Of a stretch of DNA of 64,000 nucleotides, positions 62,001 through 64,000 are shown in pieces. The notes under the pieces were generated by a model. The model ran no database searches, had not been told where the DNA came from, and worked only from the letters and a program-made list of their open reading frames with translations. The translations under genes and the position numbers were made by a program. The DNA comes from Allomuricauda sp. (lineage in GTDB: Bacteria > Bacteroidota > Bacteroidia > Flavobacteriales > Flavobacteriaceae): NCBI GenBank assembly GCA_003712125.1, contig RHLF01000002.1:434001-498000 (forward strand), written 5' to 3'. Position 1 is the first letter of the stretch, and every line of letters starts with the position of its first letter.

Positions 62001-64000
62001 GCCAATAACCCAGAAACGATTACCGGGTTAACTGGCGGAAATTTTGTCGTTCGCATTACTTCCACCCAAAATCCATTCTGTGCCAATGTGAGCAACCTGG
62101 CGACGGTACGTACTCCAAATGGTCCGCTTGTGCCAGCAGCAATCGAGATTGGGAATGTTAGCTGTGACAACGATAACGGTAAAATTGAGGCCAATTTGAC
62201 CGGGGGATGGGATACATCACCCTATGAATACAGACTTTTGGTTGATGATGGATCAGGTAGTTATCCTACGGAAGTGGCTACTTGGGGCAATACGAACCTT
62301 TTTGAAAATTTGGCCAGTGGTGACTACCGCGTTGAATATCGTGACGTGGAAGGTTGTCAGACATTCTTTGATATCACATTAAATCCAATTGATCCGATTG
62401 TAGCTGGAATTCGTGAACCGCAAGCGCTGGTATGCCCTGATGGGAACAATGCAGTGCTCGAAGCCTACGATCCCACAACAGGTGATGCCATTACGGCAAC
62501 TGCAGGTGCCTCAGGAGGGGTTGCTGGAGCAGGTTACAAATACCAATTGATTTATTTGGGAAGCAACAATATAACTGATGAAATTTCTCGTAGTGGGTTG
62601 CAAGACTCACCCACATTTGTTGGTACGAGTGGAGGATTTATCAGTCAGGGTTGGTATGCCATCGAAGTTACTTCAAGTTTTGATTGTGTGGGTGTGACCA
62701 TTCCGTACTATGTGGATCCACCACCTCCAATAATTCCGAATTTGATCCAGGTGCAAGCCCCAGGCTGTGGGGGTATGGGTGAAATGCGTTTGAGCATTGA
62801 AAATCCCGAACCTGGATTCGAATATGAGTATAGACCCGTCGGTTCCGCCCCCTCAGATCCTTTTACATCTATGGGCATAGGTAATACTGACGTTCTGATT
62901 AACGGCGGACCCGGGTTCTATCAATTCGAAGTCAGAAAAGTAAATGCAACCAATACGTGCGGGGTGGTCAATTCCAATGGATTGACCTTGGTCGACGCCC
63001 AAAATATCGATTTGGTGGTTAATTTGCCAGATGATATCTCCTGTGCCAATGAAACTGATGGTCGAATCGAGTCGTTTTCTTCTGGAGGGGTTGGCTTTAA
63101 TACCTATACCCTGTATCTGGGAGACCCCGTTGATGCCTTTAGTCCGTCAGCCAGTGCCACGGTCATTGATAGCAACGATTTCGGAACCTTTGAAGGACTA
63201 AGCGATTCGCCAAATTATTATGTGGCTGTAACCAGTGGAGCAACCTGCCAAGATATCGAGGGCCCATTTGAAATTATGAGACCTGCTCCCATTGTTTACA
63301 ATGCAGTGGCAACACCGGTTACCTGTAACGGTGAGGAAGATGGAACCATTACCATTGAAGTTATTAGCGGTGGTGAAGGCTTGTTGCAATTTGCCATAGG
63401 TCCCAACTTCAATGAATTCTTTAGTGAGCCTACCACGCCAGGGGTTTACACCTTTGATGAGCTGGCAGGTGCCCCTAATGGTCGCCAGTATACCATACTT
63501 ATTCAAGACTCACAGGGATGTTCTGAAACAGCTACCGTTGAAGTTTTTGAACCTGAGGAAATTCAGATAAGTGCCGTGGAGACCCCAGAAATATGTCTTG
63601 GCTTTGCCGATGGAACCGCCCAATTGACCATCACTGGAGGAACGCCCTTTGTAGATGGAACTGGCATTGAATATTATGAGGTAAGTTTCAATTCGACGAA
63701 TGACGTTGATTTTGTACGCAATGACAGTTTGTTTTTCGATAATCTCGCAGGAGGTCAAAGCTATGCCTTCTTCGTTCGTGATGCCAATGGCTGTGTTGCC
63801 GATATTGTGGTTCCAATTGATGTGGGTGTGGATATTGCTGCCGTACCGATTGTACAATATGGTTGTGATGGCATATTCCCGAATAGCACGGTCACCATTC
63901 AGATGCAAAATCAAGCGGCATTAAATGATGTCTTGTTTGCCTTGGATGTGGATGACATCAACTTGGCAACTACGGATTATACTTGGGGAGACCTTCCTGC
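56073..64000 (+). CDS. Giant SprB-like repeat adhesin, cut by the right window edge
   Basis: An ATG at 56073 opens a frame that is still open at 64000, giving at least 2642 codons. It begins MLPTKTRHSLYVVLLVLLSIG, an N-terminal signal, followed by an acidic linker and a first domain (about 80-180). From about residue 180 the chain is a series of at least 28 diverged units of about 89 residues. Each has a Cys near its start in a C...G.I setting, a PYEY or PYEF-like strand, a GLAPGTYT turn and a D..GC near its end. This is the SprB/PKD-like repeat pattern of gliding adhesins secreted by the type IX system. The sorting domain would lie outside the window. Confidence 0.88.
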   Translation, partial: MLPTKTRHSLYVVLLVLLSIGFSSVVAKTTGYRLFEDTAALLIESVSPTVEAAEETENFTAPALAPSPMFTTIIQGADEEVGCSNNGFTVARFNLCGDSDDRTISLSGGPYGVVQWQILGGSCSPDINEDCPNTNTSCYTTVGTGQTFNLDASSIPAGSGAEFRVVADGQQYFFKVKKSTITQTFVKRDFICGVDGRIQITNLSSSYEYSIDSGSGFGPWQASPIFDGLAPGTYIVKARLQGTPNTCEYPYEPIVIDQLDIDIDVSFVDAQCFGDTGSITVTVNNVPGPYKYTLLDDMGVPQEFTTFITSNPYTFSAVGFGTYSVQVETQQCTGPPPPQQNLDVNGNPITIGNGVSQLTASTEVNESLSSEPGCGAPNVDIIVNTTGGTAPYTFTVSDGGNSGGSYTGTTTYNVTTAGSYDFTITDANGCTVTASANVVELTPPDVTASGIDGTCTNGGAKIDINVIDAKGYNLSFRPTPADPWSTDPLITVPAGTYNTIEVRYQQGGFDCIYTIPTTITVTSVGAITGTAVKIADRTCDGSGGVVGGVIEFQGPFSGGSGSGYVFSISGDNPSNFTSQTYYDNLAPGTYTPIIRDSGGCRLELTPITILDVDPPTAISFAQSDTNCAAGTSDVQLTVTSTNPIVRYEIISPAYVDNGGNDTFDDINTNTAFLFRVTDDQGCIYEDSFTPAVISSIRARVKSGGDFNVCTGASDGDGTFIIDGFANNYTYNINGGAESGAQNNLEVDLNGLAAGNYTITVTDVDTGCQDTATITIQEPATPLSLTGTVTDMSCDNGNIGRVVANAAGGWGNYEYALEYPSGTVIGPKSGTTFGSLTETGTYTLTVTDVEGCTDTFAFALTPVDAPVIDFDATASDLCYEPTLGATLGVQVTTNGTAGAPYEFRINGGAWQASPVFTGLAPGNYTIEVRDGNNCRDTETFTINPQLRVTASLNTEIPCGGAPGAIDVSVTGGYLTGAGPKQYEVSSDNGVSFGAPTALTSNNFTYSTTTPGTYIFRVTDNEGCVATSSPFVLDPPVNIDPASVEVFPPACGETNSGRAIITPDATSGVAPYEISFDGGPFTSQTIYSGLNQGQTYTYVVRDDRGCETVPQNFTVPAPGTAPDATIATTDAVCDDPSDTVGGTISVTAVTGGTPDFTYILRDQFGNEIDRIGPTSSTTETFTGVPVGNYTVVTLDAGGCVDQDFVTIDDGDLDVVPDPVPAPVCSPGGFTNTVEVVGGTGPFEIRLVSPVNTVFTPLNSPPRRHTFTGLQYGVSYTVEVVDLGTGCTHIETIDPIDGPSPLDVTATSTAGFCDASRNGQIEYTITGFASGSDLLVEIYNADDGTLMDTQNLTNVTTIPYVDTFETLPGNYQVIVTDLTDDCNDGALITIDQNLPAIFILDQDPANCNADGQFTVTAAGGAGGPYEFAFGPTGFTPDYDGTATPADPTDDFSTTATFGGPAGNYDVYVRDIAGCTSFDIATIIQQQLPPVLNTPIVDNQCDVSATSFQIVVSTPDTTDTPRFTVNGSTQFGVLNGSVYEATFVVNSPGNYNVLLEDADGCSSTGIAEVYEFLSASGDFTAMPSCNNIDGEITITTNGGSGDFNFELQNGGGGYIADNATGVFNGIGPGDYQVLVTDNIVSDGSGNCTFLVDGITLEAATPPVISAIIEEDISCNGANDGSIDVILQAGTDVDGPITYTLYQGGTATIVQQNNSGSFTALAPGTYDVEVVTARNCTTRQDGIVIDEPLPFSISASAPDFSCEPGVNTYSSTIITVTIVDPGTATGGYQYSITGFENYQSSNTFEIIDNGSPQNITVYAIDGNGCQTTFTVPTINPPTDVVPSLTVDSVLDCANPERVRIDVVGTTDFTIVTNAVVAVPPVNVSGSSFGFVDLPAAGDYLIEIVDNTGGCTYPLPKHEVHEPIVPTITIAEAKPVSCSVPGNDGELSIEVTNYTGTYDYEVFIVDNLGLETSTGITGNFDTANNPETITGLTGGNFVVRITSTQNPFCANVSNLATVRTPNGPLVPAAIEIGNVSCDNDNGKIEANLTGGWDTSPYEYRLLVDDGSGSYPTEVATWGNTNLFENLASGDYRVEYRDVEGCQTFFDITLNPIDPIVAGIREPQALVCPDGNNAVLEAYDPTTGDAITATAGASGGVAGAGYKYQLIYLGSNNITDEISRSGLQDSPTFVGTSGGFISQGWYAIEVTSSFDCVGVTIPYYVDPPPPIIPNLIQVQAPGCGGMGEMRLSIENPEPGFEYEYRPVGSAPSDPFTSMGIGNTDVLINGGPGFYQFEVRKVNATNTCGVVNSNGLTLVDAQNIDLVVNLPDDISCANETDGRIESFSSGGVGFNTYTLYLGDPVDAFSPSASATVIDSNDFGTFEGLSDSPNYYVAVTSGATCQDIEGPFEIMRPAPIVYNAVATPVTCNGEEDGTITIEVISGGEGLLQFAIGPNFNEFFSEPTTPGVYTFDELAGAPNGRQYTILIQDSQGCSETATVEVFEPEEIQISAVETPEICLGFADGTAQLTITGGTPFVDGTGIEYYEVSFNSTNDVDFVRNDSLFFDNLAGGQSYAFFVRDANGCVADIVVPIDVGVDIAAVPIVQYGCDGIFPNSTVTIQMQNQAALNDVLFALDVDDINLATTDYTWGDLP
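56620..64000 (+). repeat. Protein-level tandem array of 28 or more SprB-type units
   Basis: Leading cysteines of successive units fall near 56640, 56880, 57180, 57430, 57680, 57945, 58190, 58440, 58690, 58935, 59210, 59455, 59735, 59990, 60275, 60550, 60800, 61070, 61330, 61600, 61855, 62155, 62420, 62755, 63030, 63315, 63580 and 63850. The mean spacing is about 267 bases. The units differ strongly in DNA sequence and only the protein pattern repeats, so the array is old and not freshly amplified. Positions are estimates by eye. Confidence 0.75.

Noticed and set aside
56620-64000. The regular spacing of the adhesin units as a possible CRISPR or DNA satellite
   Set aside because: The repeat is visible only in protein; the DNA of the units is too diverged and the period (about 267 bases) is far from that of CRISPR arrays.

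Overview
The window looks like chromosomal DNA of a gliding marine member of the Flavobacteriaceae (Bacteroidota), perhaps close to Muricauda/Allomuricauda or Maribacter; the genus is inference only. The support is: almost no Shine-Dalgarno sequences; promoters of the Bacteroidota type (TTG, 17-20 bases, then TAnnTTTG); a gldI gliding lipoprotein; a giant SprB-like repeat adhesin; and many Bacteroidota-specific families (OstA-like, DUF3810, DUF5683, DUF6503, a large LepB). No rRNA, tRNA, insertion sequence, phage gene or CRISPR array was seen. No gene-free stretch exceeds about 235 bases.

Layout. 1-12156 is a co-directional minus-strand block: a TPR protein cut by the left edge, a class-III aminotransferase, an OstA-like LPS-transport protein, a TPR lipoprotein, purA, a Fur-family regulator, a bifunctional (p)ppGpp enzyme, an M48 protease, a SpoU-type RNA methyltransferase and a bestrophin-like channel. 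12328-14051 holds a DUF6503 lipoprotein and small genes. 14285-22359 (minus) has two amidohydrolase-like exported proteins, a DUF3810 membrane protein, a cyclophilin-FKBP fusion lipoprotein, gldI and a DHH phosphoesterase. 22429-25783 has a PhoD-like phosphatase and ndk, which meet a DUF721-lipocalin-recF operon at a shared terminator. 25909-32023 (plus) is a TPR protein, ribH, a small membrane protein, mutL, two tandem rhomboids and an exonuclease/endonuclease/phosphatase-family protein.

32031-42459 (minus) has WbqC, lepB, dapB, DUF5683, parB and parA, then the udk-ftsB-like-mutA-unknown-mutB operon. A Bcr/CflA efflux pump follows on the plus strand.

43793-53070 is the most coherent functional unit: peptidoglycan amino-sugar recycling. 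A minus-strand operon (NagB fused to a PIG-L deacetylase domain, an AmpG-like permease, NagZ-like GH3, AnmK) diverges from a plus-strand operon (DeoR-family regulator, MurQ, a HEAT-like protein and possibly a multi-TM protein). Between them lie three copies of a 17-base element, TGCTGTTTTATGCTTTT or one mismatch from it, a likely shared operator. Together the genes would import or release anhydro-muropeptides, split off GlcNAc, phosphorylate anhydroMurNAc, remove the lactyl ether and turn the product into fructose-6-phosphate. There is no separate NagA here, and the PIG-L domain is a candidate substitute.

The right end holds an AGCS sodium/amino-acid symporter, a PQQ-type sugar dehydrogenase-like lipoprotein and the first 2642 codons of a giant secreted protein built of at least 28 cysteine-bearing SprB-type repeats. 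That gene runs off the right edge.
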